Below, piece by piece: positions 52,441 through 61,657 of a DNA stretch of 64,000 bases. The position numbers and the translations under genes were made by a program. Source of the stretch: Stieleria maiorica (GTDB lineage: Bacteria > Planctomycetota > Planctomycetia > Pirellulales > Pirellulaceae); assembly GCF_008035925.1 (NCBI RefSeq), contig NZ_CP036264.1, positions 6,791,641-6,855,640 of the forward strand, given 5' to 3'. Each line of letters opens with the position of its first letter. The first letter of the stretch is position 1. The notes under the pieces were generated by a model. The model saw only the letters and a program-made list of their open reading frames with translations. It did not search any database and had not been told where the DNA came from.

Positions 52441-52863
52441 ATGCCCAAGAAAAGAATCATCATCACCAACAAAGATCGTGAACGTCTGGAGGACTTGTTC
52501 AAAAGCACGTTGGCGGCGGTGTTTCGCAACAAGCCCTACCTGAACGACCTGCGTGGTGAACTGGACCGCGCGTCGATCGTCGCCCCGGAGGAGGTTCCCG
52601 GCGACGTGATCACGATGAACTCGATCGTTCGGCTAAAGGACATGAAGACCGACGAAGTCGAAACGTTCACGTTGGTGTATCCAGACGAAGCCAACATTGT
52701 GGACAGCAAGCTATCGATCCTGGCCCCGCTGGGGACGGCGATCTTGGGCTATCGCGTCGGCGATTTGGTGCGTTGGAAGGTGCCCAGCGGAAAGGGCTGC
52801 TGGCGCGTCGAAGAATTGTTGTACCAACCCGAACGTGACGGCATCGCCGCGTGCCCTTCGTAG
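52441..52863 (+). CDS. rnk: Rnk-type GreA/GreB C-terminal domain protein (140 aa)
   Basis: The N-terminal ~45 residues (IITNKDRERLEDLFKSTLAA) form the short coiled-coil arm typical of Rnk. Residues 50-135 are the GreA/GreB C-terminal FKBP-like domain: VTMNSIVRLKDMKTDEVE-like segment, FTLVYPDEANIVDSKLSILA, PLGTAILGYRVGDLVRWKVP. Rnk proteins bind RNA polymerase without the long Gre coiled coil, and were originally named regulators of nucleoside diphosphate kinase. It ends 15 bp from the convergent exporter gene. Confidence 0.85.
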   Translation: MPKKRIIITNKDRERLEDLFKSTLAAVFRNKPYLNDLRGELDRASIVAPEEVPGDVITMNSIVRLKDMKTDEVETFTLVYPDEANIVDSKLSILAPLGTAILGYRVGDLVRWKVPSGKGCWRVEELLYQPERDGIAACPS

Positions 52864-52878
52864 TGCCTCCTTACCGGC

Positions 52879-53190
52879 CTACGCCAATTTCAAGCCCACG
52901 ATTCCGGCGACGATCAATCCCATGCACGCGATCCGCGTTGCGGACGCGGGTTCGGCGAACAGCACGATTCCCAAGGTGGCCGTGCCGACCGCACCGATCC
53001 CGGTCCAGATCGCGTAGCTGGTACCGATCGGAATTTCTTTGACCGCGAGCGCCAAGCAATAGAAGCTGGCGACCATCGTCACGATGGTCGCCAGACTGGG
53101 CCAAAAACGTGACCAGCCATCGGTGTACTTTAATCCGATCGCCCAGCCGATTTCTAAACAGCCGGCGATCAGCAAATAGATCCATGCCAT
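52879..53190 (-). CDS. sugE: SMR-family exporter, Gdx/SugE type (103 aa)
   Basis: Four transmembrane helices of a small multidrug resistance protein. The catalytic Glu13 lies in GCLEIGWAIGLKYTDG, which matches the SugE/Gdx guanidinium-exporter subtype more than EmrE. Other family marks are SFYCLALAVKEIPIGTSYAI and WTGIGAVGTATLGIVLF. It works as an antiparallel dimer exchanging guanidinium for protons. No guanidine riboswitch was recognised upstream. It lies 11 bp after the peroxiredoxin-like gene in map order, both on the minus strand with this gene transcribed first. Confidence 0.88.
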   Translation of the reverse strand: MAWIYLLIAGCLEIGWAIGLKYTDGWSRFWPSLATIVTMVASFYCLALAVKEIPIGTSYAIWTGIGAVGTATLGIVLFAEPASATRIACMGLIVAGIVGLKLA

Positions 53191-53201
53191 GAATAATGAC
53201 G

Positions 53202-53798
53202 CTATAGGGTTTTTAGTATCTCGTCGGCCGTTGATCGACCGCGGTGTGTTTCGCTGATCTTGACGTAAGTGATCTTGCCCGATTCATCCAGGACGATCGT
53301 CGACGGATACGCCGTCTCGTTCGGAGCGTCCCATCGCAATCCGTAGGCATCGGTAAACGAATAGCCCGGATCAAGCAGGAAGGTTAGCGGTTGGGGCAAC
53401 GTCGTGCCATGCAGGAAATCGTCGGCATGCCGGTCCAGCTGCGATCGCGGACCGGGATAGATCAGCAGAACCCGCGCGTTTTTGGCCGCAAATCGTTCGG
53501 CGTTCTTGACAAAGTCGCCGACCTGGGCGGTGCACGCGGGACATTGCGACCCTGGAAATCCGCGCAAGACGACGATCACGACCGGGCCCTTCGCATTCAC
53601 CCGGCTCAGCTGCACGGGGCCCGACAGCTCGCCGGCAATCGCTTGCAACCGGAAGTCCTTGGCCGTTTCTCCCTCGGCGAGCGCCCGCTTGGCCATTTCC
53701 ACGCCCTTCGGCGTCTGCGATTGGGCCATCGCCGGAACCGCGATTGCCAGCGAGAGAACGACGCAACCGAAACCTAGTTGCCGAATCATCGGGATCAT
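53202..53798 (-). CDS. Exported peroxiredoxin/AhpC-TSA-like protein (198 aa)
   Basis: Signal peptide (LGFGCVVLSLAIAVPAMAQ) and a thioredoxin-fold domain with VVIVVLRGFPGSQCPACTAQ, where a CPAC pair replaces the usual peroxiredoxin PxxxTxxC context, followed by VLLIYPGPRSQLDRHADDFL and AYPSTIVLDESGKITYV. It likely acts as a periplasmic thiol peroxidase or disulfide reductase. ATG at 53798 is chosen because it gives a signal peptide; the longer frame to 53945 is non-protein-like. It lies 11 bp from the exporter gene. Confidence 0.78.
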   Translation of the reverse strand: MIPMIRQLGFGCVVLSLAIAVPAMAQSQTPKGVEMAKRALAEGETAKDFRLQAIAGELSGPVQLSRVNAKGPVVIVVLRGFPGSQCPACTAQVGDFVKNAERFAAKNARVLLIYPGPRSQLDRHADDFLHGTTLPQPLTFLLDPGYSFTDAYGLRWDAPNETAYPSTIVLDESGKITYVKISETHRGRSTADEILKTL

Positions 53799-53969
53799 CT
53801 TATACCTCAGTGTTATCGAATTGGAACAGGGCGAGTCTGTCTTGCAACGGAAACAAACGCCGTGATTTGCGGAGATCGCCAAACCGAGCTCCTGTCCGCC
53901 ACCGGAAGATCCATTTCCGACACAAGACGTCCGACGAAAAACCATTCCATCGCATCAAACGCCGATAGC

Positions 53970-54596
53970 ATGTCCAAGAAGATCACCGCCGAAGAAGTCG
54001 ACTCCTTCATGTTCCAATTCAAGGTCTTCATCGGCGTGGCCGTCGTGGTGTTTTTTCTGCCGCTGTTGCTCTATGCGGTGTACATGGGCAAACGCATGGA
54101 TCAATTTGAGGATTCGCTGCGTTACCAATTCCCCCAACCAAACGGTTCGATTGCTGACGTCGACGATGCGGAACAAGTTCCGCTGGCGGCCACGTCCGGG
54201 CAAGTCGTCTACGTCCCGGCGTATTCCCACGTGTATCACGAGGACGGGAACCCGCATTTGTTGACGATCACGCTGAGTATTCGCAACACGAGTGACGAAC
54301 GTGAAATCGTCGTCCGCAGCGTGCGTTATTTTGACACACGGGGACAGCAGGTGAAGTCGTACCTGAAGCAACCGCTCACACTGGCGCCGCTGGGAACGAC
54401 GGAGTTCTTGATCGAGCGAGATGACAGTTCGGGCGGCAGTGGCGCGAACTTCCTGGTCGATTGGGTGGCCCAACAACGCGTTTCAGAACCGATCATCGAA
54501 GCCGTCATGATTGACACCGAGGGCCAGCAAGGGATTTCATTCGCCCGCGCGGGCACGGCGATTCGAGAGATCGCGCCGGTTGCGGCAGATCAATGA
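53970..54596 (+). CDS. Membrane-anchored DUF3124 protein (208 aa)
   Basis: An N-terminal transmembrane helix (FIGVAVVVFFLPLLLYAVYM) precedes a periplasmic domain of ~125 residues with VVYVPAYSHVYHEDGNPHLL and TITLSIRNTSDEREIVVRSV, followed by PLTLAPLGTTEFLIERDDSS and GSGANFLVDWVAQQRVSEP. This pattern matches DUF3124 proteins, predicted beta-sandwich domains of unknown function. ATG at 53970 is chosen because the longer frame lacks protein character. Divergent from the peroxiredoxin-like gene. Confidence 0.8.
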   Translation: MSKKITAEEVDSFMFQFKVFIGVAVVVFFLPLLLYAVYMGKRMDQFEDSLRYQFPQPNGSIADVDDAEQVPLAATSGQVVYVPAYSHVYHEDGNPHLLTITLSIRNTSDEREIVVRSVRYFDTRGQQVKSYLKQPLTLAPLGTTEFLIERDDSSGGSGANFLVDWVAQQRVSEPIIEAVMIDTEGQQGISFARAGTAIREIAPVAADQ

Positions 54597-54952
54597 GGCG
54601 CGTTTGTTTTCACAGCCAATCGAAAAGCGGACAGGTACAGAAAATGCGAAGCCATAGAAGACACCCTCCCCTCGCTGCGCTCGACCCCATAGGCATCAAG
54701 TTAAGACGAAACCCACTTTGGAAGCATTGATGTCAACACAACGTACAGTCAACACAACGTACAATGGCTCCCCTCTCCCCAAAACCGATCGCGGTCATCA
54801 TCCTTCCGCGATCAAATTCTGTTTGCGCGATCTGTTTTAGGGAGAGGGGAGCCATGCTCTAAATTGCGGACCGATTTGTGTAGACACCAACGCACTGGAA
54901 GGGAGGGTTGCTTCATCGCTTGATACCTATGAGATACCAAAAAAACGCGGCA
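54597..54952. repeat. Intergenic region with tandem 16-mers and a long palindrome
   Basis: GTCAACACAACGTACA is repeated exactly at 54732-54747 and 54748-54763. Directly after it a palindrome has 30-nt arms at 54764-54793 and 54826-54855 (28 of 30 matching) around a 32-nt centre. The layout resembles a small non-autonomous element. No gene is supported. Confidence 0.75.
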
Positions 54953-56341
54953 CTAGCGAAACTCGTCGGCGCTGATCTGGTGTCGCTTGAGCAACTTGTT
55001 CAACCCCTGGCGTGACAGCCCGGCCTGTCGCGCCGCCCTGGCGATGACGCCTTCGTGTTTTTTCAGCAGCGCAGATAGATAAGCCCGATCGGCATGATCG
55101 AGGGCTTCATCGCGGGAGATTTCGGCCAACTCAGCTTCACCGGTCAGCGACGGTTCACAATCAAGGATCTGAGCAGGCAGGTCCGCGACTTCGATCTGAT
55201 CACCGCGGGCCAGGGTCACGGCGCGTTCGACGACGTTGCGAAGTTCGCGAATGTTTCCCGGCCAGTGGTAGCGTCGAAAGCACTCCAGTGTTTCGGCAGA
55301 GAAACGGTTCAGGGTCGATCCCTTGGGCCGCAATTGTTTCAAAAAATGCTCGGCCAGCAGCAGAACGTCGTTGCCCCGCTGACGCAGCGGGCTCAATTCG
55401 ATGTGAATCACAGCCAGCCGATAATACAAGTCTTGGCGAAACCGTCCCGCGTCGACTTCGGCGTGCAGATCGCGGTTGGTCGCGCCGATGAAACGCGTGT
55501 CGACTTTGATCGATTTGTTTTCACCGACCGGTGTGAAGGTTTGTTCTTGGATCACCCGCAACAATTTCGCCTGCGAGGCGGCCGGTAACTCGCCGAGTTC
55601 GTCAAAGAATGCCGTCCCCCCGTCGCAGTGACGCAGCAATCCCTGTTGGTCTTTGATCGCTCCGGTAAAGGATCCCTTGACGTGACCGAATAAGACGGAC
55701 TCGAACAACGATTCCGGGATCGCGGTGCAATCAACGATTTGAAACGCGTGTTCGCGGCGGCCGCTTCCATCGTGAATCGCCTTGGCAATGACCTCCTTGC
55801 CGGTTCCGCTTTCACCGGTGATCAGCACGTTGGTGTTGCTTGCCGCGACGCGGTCGACGATGTCCAGGACTTCCAGCATCGGAGCACTTTGGCCGATGAT
55901 GGTGCCGCCGCGTGTGTTTGACTCGGCGGCACTGACGGTACCGGCCGATGGCGTGGGCGTAGCCGGTCGCCCGCGGATGGCCCGGTCGATCGCCGCCAAC
56001 AGTTCGTCGAACTTGACGGGTTTCAGCAGGTAGTCGGCGATCCCAAGACGAACACTCTCGATCGCACTCGGGACCGAGGGCACACCGGTCACGACGATCA
56101 TCGGAACATGCGAATAGGTCGTTCGCCCCTGTTTCAGAAGCTCCAGCTGGAAGTTGCCGGGCATGTTCAGGTCCGTCAGGATCAGATCAAACGCATGTTC
56201 TGCCAGGACGGTGATCGCGTCATCGGCATTTTCCACGCAGACGCATTCGTACCCTTCGTCGCGAAGTAGTTCGGCCGTCGTGTTGCGATACAGCGGTTCG
56301 TCGTCGGCGATCAGGATGCGATGTTTGGGCTGGCTCATCAA
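54953..56341 (-). CDS. Sigma-54-dependent response regulator (NtrC family, 462 aa)
   Basis: Receiver domain with phospho-acceptor Asp57 in [10 protein letters not shown] and lysine in LLKPVK, AAA+ domain with Walker [10 protein letters not shown], the sigma-54 contact loop as GSFTGA (canonical GAFTGA with one change), Walker [12 protein letters not shown] and an R-finger region, and a Fis-type HTH ([20 protein letters not shown]). It activates sigma-54 promoters when phosphorylated. The kinase gene follows downstream on the same strand after a repeat-containing gap, so the two probably form a two-component pair. Confidence 0.92.
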   Translation of the reverse strand: MMSQPKHRILIADDEPLYRNTTAELLRDEGYECVCVENADDAITVLAEHAFDLILTDLNMPGNFQLELLKQGRTTYSHVPMIVVTGVPSVPSAIESVRLGIADYLLKPVKFDELLAAIDRAIRGRPATPTPSAGTVSAAESNTRGGTIIGQSAPMLEVLDIVDRVAASNTNVLITGESGTGKEVIAKAIHDGSGRREHAFQIVDCTAIPESLFESVLFGHVKGSFTGAIKDQQGLLRHCDGGTAFFDELGELPAASQAKLLRVIQEQTFTPVGENKSIKVDTRFIGATNRDLHAEVDAGRFRQDLYYRLAVIHIELSPLRQRGNDVLLLAEHFLKQLRPKGSTLNRFSAETLECFRRYHWPGNIRELRNVVERAVTLARGDQIEVADLPAQILDCEPSLTGEAELAEISRDEALDHADRAYLSALLKKHEGVIARAARQAGLSRQGLNKLLKRHQISADEFR

Positions 56342-56482
56342 CGAATCTTAGCGGAACTCACGAAAACCGGAACGCGTCAGGCGGCGAAAAGGGAGGCACC
56401 AATGAATGGCATGGACCCAGGTGTTGGTGTGCAGGCGTTCGCCCTACCCCGCTAAGTCAAGCGTCGTTTTCATCATGTATGG

Positions 56483-56542
56483 GCCCGTAGGCTAGCGCCA
56501 AACGGCTGATATACATTTGACATCAGCCGGTTCGCGCAAGCG
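56483..56542. repeat. Dispersed ~60-bp palindromic repeat, copy 2
   Basis: Near-identical to 17535-17594: GCCCGTAGGCTAGCGCCA, then CGGCTGA...TCAGCCG and GGTTCGCGC. A related upstream segment (GCTAAGTCAAGCG) also matches between the two loci. It lies between the regulator and kinase genes. Confidence 0.7.
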
Positions 56543-56556
56543 CAATTGACAAAGCA

Positions 56557-57783
56557 CTAGGTCTTGTCGTCCAAGCGTCTCGGCAGCCGCACGCGAAAGC
56601 GACTGCCTTGGCCGGGGGCGCTGACGACATCAATCGTTCCCTTCATGGCCTCGACCAGACTGTGCGTGACCGACAACCCGAGCCCCATGCCTTGGCCGAC
56701 CGTTTCGGTCTTGGTGCTGAAGAACGGGTCAAAAATCTGGTCGATGTGCTCGAGGGAGATCCCACACCCCTGGTCGGTGACGGTGACGGTCAGCGAGTCG
56801 GCGTCGGTCTCGGCGCTGATCACGACCGATTGCCCGGGCTGTGACGCCTGAATCGCGTTGTGCACCAGATTCAACAGCACCTGTTTCAATTCGCCTTCGC
56901 GCAACACGACTTCATCCGGATCCAGGCCCGCGATGGCCTGCAATGTCGTGCAGTCGACTTTCGTGGCGACGTTGGTCTTTCGCGCTAGCGGGCGTGCGAG
57001 TGAGACGACCACGTCGATCGTCCGCCGAATCGAAAACTGTGTGGCGGCTTGTCGGCTGGGGCGGTACAGCTGGTACATCTGGTGCGTGATACCGCTGATC
57101 CGATCGATCTCGCGGTCGATCATTTCGAACTTGTCGGCGTGCCCGATCTCCGGCGGCAGTTTTCGTTTGATCAATAACAACGCGTTGCGGATACCGGCCA
57201 ACGGATTGTTGATCTCGTGGGCGACCCCGGCGGCCAACTCACCGAGTGCGGCAAGCTGCTGCATTTTCGCGCGGTGCTTTTCCAACTCCGCCACCTGCGC
57301 GGTGCGTTCCTGGACCAGTTGTTCCAGATGCTCGTTGTGCAGTCGCAGTTGCTCGCGCATCGCACGACGGTCTTCGATGTCGCGGATGCTGACGCGAAAC
57401 CCGAGTGATCGGCCGGCTTGGTCGGTCATCGGTTGCCACGACACGGCGACCCAGCGGCTGGTCCCGTCGCGGCGTGCGACTTTGAACTCGATGTGGTTGC
57501 CTGTACTGCCCTCGGCCATCTCTTTCAAATAGCCGGCCAGCCGGGCTTGGTCCTGCGGGTCAAACAAGGGCAGCGGATAGTCGTCCATCTGCAAACATTC
57601 CGCGGCCGAATAGCCCGTGAATCGTTCGACGGCCGGGTTGACCCACAGCAGTTCGCCCTGCGCGTCGTGCCACGCTTCCCAGTCGTAGGTGCAGTCGGCG
57701 ATCGCCCGGAAGTATTCCGCCGGGATCGGCTGGCCGCGGCGCGGAAGCGGGGGATCAAGCGGGTGGGGTTTGGGATCCTTCAA
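56557..57783 (-). CDS. PAS-domain sensor histidine kinase (408 aa)
   Basis: PAS domain at ~25-140 (WHDAQGELLWVNPAVERFTG), then a coiled coil (RLHNEHLEQLVQERTAQVAE), and a kinase core with the phospho-acceptor His in GVAHEINNPLAG, N-box VHNAIQA, and G-boxes DQGCGISLEHI and GQGMGLGLSVTHSL. No transmembrane segment or signal peptide is visible, so it is probably a cytoplasmic sensor. It likely phosphorylates the sigma-54 regulator encoded upstream in genome order. The signal is unknown; the PAS domain has no obvious heme or flavin motif. Confidence 0.9.
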   Translation of the reverse strand: MKDPKPHPLDPPLPRRGQPIPAEYFRAIADCTYDWEAWHDAQGELLWVNPAVERFTGYSAAECLQMDDYPLPLFDPQDQARLAGYLKEMAEGSTGNHIEFKVARRDGTSRWVAVSWQPMTDQAGRSLGFRVSIRDIEDRRAMREQLRLHNEHLEQLVQERTAQVAELEKHRAKMQQLAALGELAAGVAHEINNPLAGIRNALLLIKRKLPPEIGHADKFEMIDREIDRISGITHQMYQLYRPSRQAATQFSIRRTIDVVVSLARPLARKTNVATKVDCTTLQAIAGLDPDEVVLREGELKQVLLNLVHNAIQASQPGQSVVISAETDADSLTVTVTDQGCGISLEHIDQIFDPFFSTKTETVGQGMGLGLSVTHSLVEAMKGTIDVVSAPGQGSRFRVRLPRRLDDKT

Positions 57784-57801
57784 TGCGTTTGCTCTTCGTT
57801 G

Positions 57802-59058
57802 TCACCCGATCGGATCCAGCCCGGTCATTGTGCCGTGCCCGGTCCCGAAGCGATCGGTTTCCATGCCCAAACGTTGCAGCATGGAAACAAATAAATTGGG
57901 CAGCGGGTAGTTGTTGTTGCGGTCAAACGCCAGGTGTTGGCCATGACGGAATCCGCCGCCGGCCAACAGCATCGGCATGTTCTTGGTGTCGTGGCTGCTG
58001 GCATTTCCCAAGTTCGATCCGAACAGCACCATGGTCGAATCAAGCAGCGATCCTTCCGCCTCGCTGCTGGCCTGCAATTTGGCAAGGAAACCGCGAAACT
58101 CCTCGATCAAGGCCGACTCGATCAGCGTCAATTGAGCGATCTTGTCTGGGTCTTTGCCGTGGTGTGACAGGTTGTGATAGTCGGCGTCGACACCGGGGAT
58201 GACCGGAACCGCGTTCATCCCGGCGATGTTGTAGGTCAGGAAGCGTGTCGAATCGGTTTGGATCGCCAAGTGCATGACGTCGTACATCAGCCGCATGCAC
58301 TGGACGATCCTTTTGCTGTCCGGCTCGTCACGTGGCGGATCGACATCGACCGTCGACTTGGGCTTTTGTTGCCAAGCTTCCGCTTTGGCCAATCGCCGTT
58401 CGGCTTCGCGGACGGCTTCGAAATACTGGTCCAGCTTTTCACGGTCGCGCGAGGTCAGGCTTCGTTGCAGCCGACGCGTTTGGTCCATTACGACGTCCAA
58501 AACGCTTTGTCCGTCTTGCAACCGCTGCATCTGAAGTGCTTGTTCATCGGCCTTGCCCGCCAGAAACAGTTTGCGAAACACAACCGACGGACGCGTCAAC
58601 GTGGGGATCTCCACGCCGCTACGCGACCAGGAGAGCCCCGGGCCGGAACTGCTAAGCGACAACGATGCGAAGCGTGTTTCACTGCCGAATTCGGCCGCCG
58701 CCAACTGGTCCAGCGAAATCGTGTTGCGAAAACCCGCGCTGTTGGGATGCGGGGCACAGGTCAGATAGGATTTGTAAGAAGCGTGTCCGCCACCGACTTC
58801 GGGATGCGACGCCCCGGAGATCACGGTGAATTGGTCACGAAACTCCGCCAACAACTTCAGGTACGTCGGCAATTCATAATCACGTCCGGCCTGTTGTGGG
58901 ATGATGTTGGGGGCATGCAGACCCAGTCCGATGTCGATCGCGACGATGCGTCGTCGCCGGGCGATCGTCTTCGAGGCCGAAGCGGTGGATTCAAAGAACG
59001 GCAGGGCCAACGCCACGCCGCAACCGCGGAGCAGCGTTCTGCGTTGAAATCGTGTCAT
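57802..59058 (-). CDS. DUF1552-family exported protein (418 aa)
   Basis: The N-terminus FQRRTLLRGCGVALALPFFE is a twin-arginine-type signal. The core has GASHPEVGGGHASYKSYLTC, FASLSLSSSGPGLSWSRSG and PVIPGVDADYHNLSHHGKDP, with a C-terminal AGGGFRHGQHLAFDRN. These are typical of DUF1552 proteins, which in planctomycetes are nearly always encoded beside a DUF1592-type protein. Function unknown; the fold resembles DUF1501/alkaline-phosphatase-like metalloproteins. The stop of the partner gene overlaps this start region by a few bases, indicating cotranscription. Confidence 0.85.
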   Translation of the reverse strand: MTRFQRRTLLRGCGVALALPFFESTASASKTIARRRRIVAIDIGLGLHAPNIIPQQAGRDYELPTYLKLLAEFRDQFTVISGASHPEVGGGHASYKSYLTCAPHPNSAGFRNTISLDQLAAAEFGSETRFASLSLSSSGPGLSWSRSGVEIPTLTRPSVVFRKLFLAGKADEQALQMQRLQDGQSVLDVVMDQTRRLQRSLTSRDREKLDQYFEAVREAERRLAKAEAWQQKPKSTVDVDPPRDEPDSKRIVQCMRLMYDVMHLAIQTDSTRFLTYNIAGMNAVPVIPGVDADYHNLSHHGKDPDKIAQLTLIESALIEEFRGFLAKLQASSEAEGSLLDSTMVLFGSNLGNASSHDTKNMPMLLAGGGFRHGQHLAFDRNNNYPLPNLFVSMLQRLGMETDRFGTGHGTMTGLDPIG

Positions 59059-61436
59059 GGTTTTTGAAAGGCGGGGTGTTGAACGATCGCATGGATCAGC
59101 GAGCGGAAACCGTAGTCGTGTTGACGCGTTTGACGCACGATCTGGTCGACCGTCGCCCGGTCCGAAAAACCGACCTTACGCCCCAGGGCATACGTCATCA
59201 GTTTAACGGTCAGATTGCGTGCCAACTGGTCGGGGGCGGCGGCGAGAACCTTTTTGAATTCTCGGATGTCGTCGATCGATCGCCCGTCGTCCATCTGTGC
59301 GGTCGCATCAACGGGCAATCCGATCCGATAACGCACCCAGGCGTAGGTGAACGGTGCCTGCTTGATCCCCGGTCGTTGTCCTTCCGTTGACATCGTTCGG
59401 TAGCGATCGCGGTAACCCCCGATCGGGTCGAAACACTCCAGCACGAATCCCGGCGGATCAATCTGGCGATGACAGGCGGCGCACGAAGGGATGTCCCGGT
59501 GTTTGGCCAGTTGTTCTCGTATGGTGGTCGCGCCGCGGATGTCTGGCTCGACCGACCCCACGTTGTCCGGAGGCGGTGATGTGGGTTGCCCCAAGATATT
59601 TTCCAGGATCCAAACGCCGCGCAGCACCGGCGACGTGTACGTCCCATTGGCGGTCACCTTCAAAACACTTGCGTGCGTCAACAGCCCCCCACGCAAACCG
59701 TCAGGCGGCAAGGAAACTTTGCGAAACGCCTGGCCGTCGACGCCGTCGATGCCATAGTGACGGGCCAGACGACCGTTGAGAAACGTGAAGTCGGAGTCCA
59801 CGAAGTTGACCAGGCTGAGGTTCTCTCGCAGGATTTCATCGAAAAACATTTCGGTCTCCTGCACCATCGAGATCCGCAGCAACTCGTCAAACTCCGGGTA
59901 CAGGTTCGCGTCCGGTTCGGTGAAATCGATGTCGCGCAGGTCGAGCCATTGGCCGGTGAAGTTTTTCGTAAAGGCAGACGATCGGGGGGAGTCCAGCAAC
60001 CGCTCCACCTGCTGTCGCAGCACGTCGGGCCGGCGAAGCGATCCGTCGATTGCCAACCCTGTCAATTCGTCATCGGGCATCGTGCTGCACAGGAAATAGG
60101 ACAGCCGCGTCGCCAACGCATGCGGGCTGATCTGCGAGGCGCCCGGTTCGTTACGAAACAGGAAGTCGGGTGAGCACAGGATCGCCTTCAAACTGACTCG
60201 CAAGGCGGATTCAAAGGACCGCCCGGCGGCGACGGCCGATGCGAATAAATTGACGTAGGCATCGGCTTCGCTGGACTGGACCGGTCGGCGAAACGCGCGG
60301 GGCAATAAGCGTCCGATGATCGTGCGGGCATCGTCTTGGTCGGCCGTTTGAAGATCCAACTCGCCGAGCAGGTGGATCCGTCCGGGCGGCGGCCAGCTTT
60401 CCAAGGGGCCTTCGATCACGATGTCGCCGATCTCGATGCCCGGCTCGGACCAGGTGTCGGCGTCTTTGCGCGTGTCGCGTGTGCCGTAGCACTTGGGCTG
60501 GAACGTCCCCCCGGCTTCGACCAATCGATCGGTGAACTGGATCGTCGTCCATCGGCCCGGCGGCACGTCGTAGTAGCCGACCAGATGACGTTCACCACGA
60601 TTGACGATCGTGTCGCCCCCATAAATTCGCAGCGTGACCGGTTGGTCACTTTGCACCGCACGGACTCGAAGCGTGCCACGATAGGTCCCGGCGGGAGCCC
60701 GCAAGCGGGCGAAATTCACCAGGTTGGTGGGGCAATAACCCGATTGAAAGATCACCAGTCCGTCCTCGGTGCGGCGAAACATCTTCCCGATCTGGTTGTC
60801 CAACTGCGGCCGTCCCCGCCAGTCGACTTGGTCCAGCAAGTTCGTTTCATGACGAATCTGCTGGGGCGGTTGCTCGCTTCCGAAGACGGCGTCCAGCACT
60901 TGATCGGCCGCGTCCAAGTAGGCCGCCATCGCTTCGGCCGACACCGCCAGCCCTTCACCGACCGTGTCGAAACCGTCGGTCGACGAATCCTCCGGCAACC
61001 CGTTGATCGTCACCGCGGTGTGAAATAGATCCCGAACCGTGTTTTGGTACTCGTGGCGATTGAGTCGGCGTAGGACCACATCACGGCGATCGGATTCTGC
61101 CTCCATCAATCGGCTCGACAACGCGGCCAAAAATGCTGTGGATCGTTCCCCGGCCGGCTGGGTTTCCTCCGGTGGCGGCATCTCTCCGCCAGACACGCGA
61201 TCGTGCACACCGATCCAACGCCGCGCGGTTTCCGGGTCGGAGAGGTTAAAGTCCAAAGCATCCAATCCCAAACCGCCTTCGGGATCGTCGCCGCGATGGC
61301 AATCGATGCAATAGGTGTCGATGAACGTGGACAGGACGGCCGGCGTTTCACCCTGGTCCGTCGGCGTTTCACCGAGTGCCATGCCGACAATCAGTGACCA
61401 GGCGAGAAACGCGACGGCTACCTGTATTGGTTTCAT
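59055..61436 (-). CDS. Planctomycete cytochrome c/DUF1592-type protein (793 aa)
   Basis: A signal peptide (AFLAWSLIVGMALG) is followed by a PSCyt1-type segment with YCIDCHRGDDPEGGLGLDAL (CxxCH heme site). Then come DUF1587/1595 regions (HEYQNTVRDLFHTAVTINGL), DUF1592 (ALATRLSYFLCSTMPDDELT), DUF1588 and DUF1585 (ASVLKVTANGTYTSPVLRG; CAACHRQIDPPGFVLECFDP with a second CxxCH). It forms an exported pair with the DUF1552 protein. Such pairs are a hallmark of planctomycetes; the role is probably in periplasmic electron or sugar metabolism, but is not established. Confidence 0.88.
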   Translation of the reverse strand: MKPIQVAVAFLAWSLIVGMALGETPTDQGETPAVLSTFIDTYCIDCHRGDDPEGGLGLDALDFNLSDPETARRWIGVHDRVSGGEMPPPEETQPAGERSTAFLAALSSRLMEAESDRRDVVLRRLNRHEYQNTVRDLFHTAVTINGLPEDSSTDGFDTVGEGLAVSAEAMAAYLDAADQVLDAVFGSEQPPQQIRHETNLLDQVDWRGRPQLDNQIGKMFRRTEDGLVIFQSGYCPTNLVNFARLRAPAGTYRGTLRVRAVQSDQPVTLRIYGGDTIVNRGERHLVGYYDVPPGRWTTIQFTDRLVEAGGTFQPKCYGTRDTRKDADTWSEPGIEIGDIVIEGPLESWPPPGRIHLLGELDLQTADQDDARTIIGRLLPRAFRRPVQSSEADAYVNLFASAVAAGRSFESALRVSLKAILCSPDFLFRNEPGASQISPHALATRLSYFLCSTMPDDELTGLAIDGSLRRPDVLRQQVERLLDSPRSSAFTKNFTGQWLDLRDIDFTEPDANLYPEFDELLRISMVQETEMFFDEILRENLSLVNFVDSDFTFLNGRLARHYGIDGVDGQAFRKVSLPPDGLRGGLLTHASVLKVTANGTYTSPVLRGVWILENILGQPTSPPPDNVGSVEPDIRGATTIREQLAKHRDIPSCAACHRQIDPPGFVLECFDPIGGYRDRYRTMSTEGQRPGIKQAPFTYAWVRYRIGLPVDATAQMDDGRSIDDIREFKKVLAAAPDQLARNLTVKLMTYALGRKVGFSDRATVDQIVRQTRQHDYGFRSLIHAIVQHPAFQKP

Positions 61437-61657
61437 GGGGAGGGGCTATCAGGAATTGGTTCTTCCGAGAATTGAGTCGCAGATCGCACATCATACTCCA
61501 GTTTCGACAGGCGAATAAAACCTGGGCCAGGTGACGATCTCGGCGGTTGCGGAGCAGGCTTTGGTGGAGCGAACCAGACTGCGGGGGGCGAGCGGCGGTG
61601 GCTATACTTGCGTCTCACGCATTGATCGATTCTGTCCCACCTAACATTAACGCAGCC

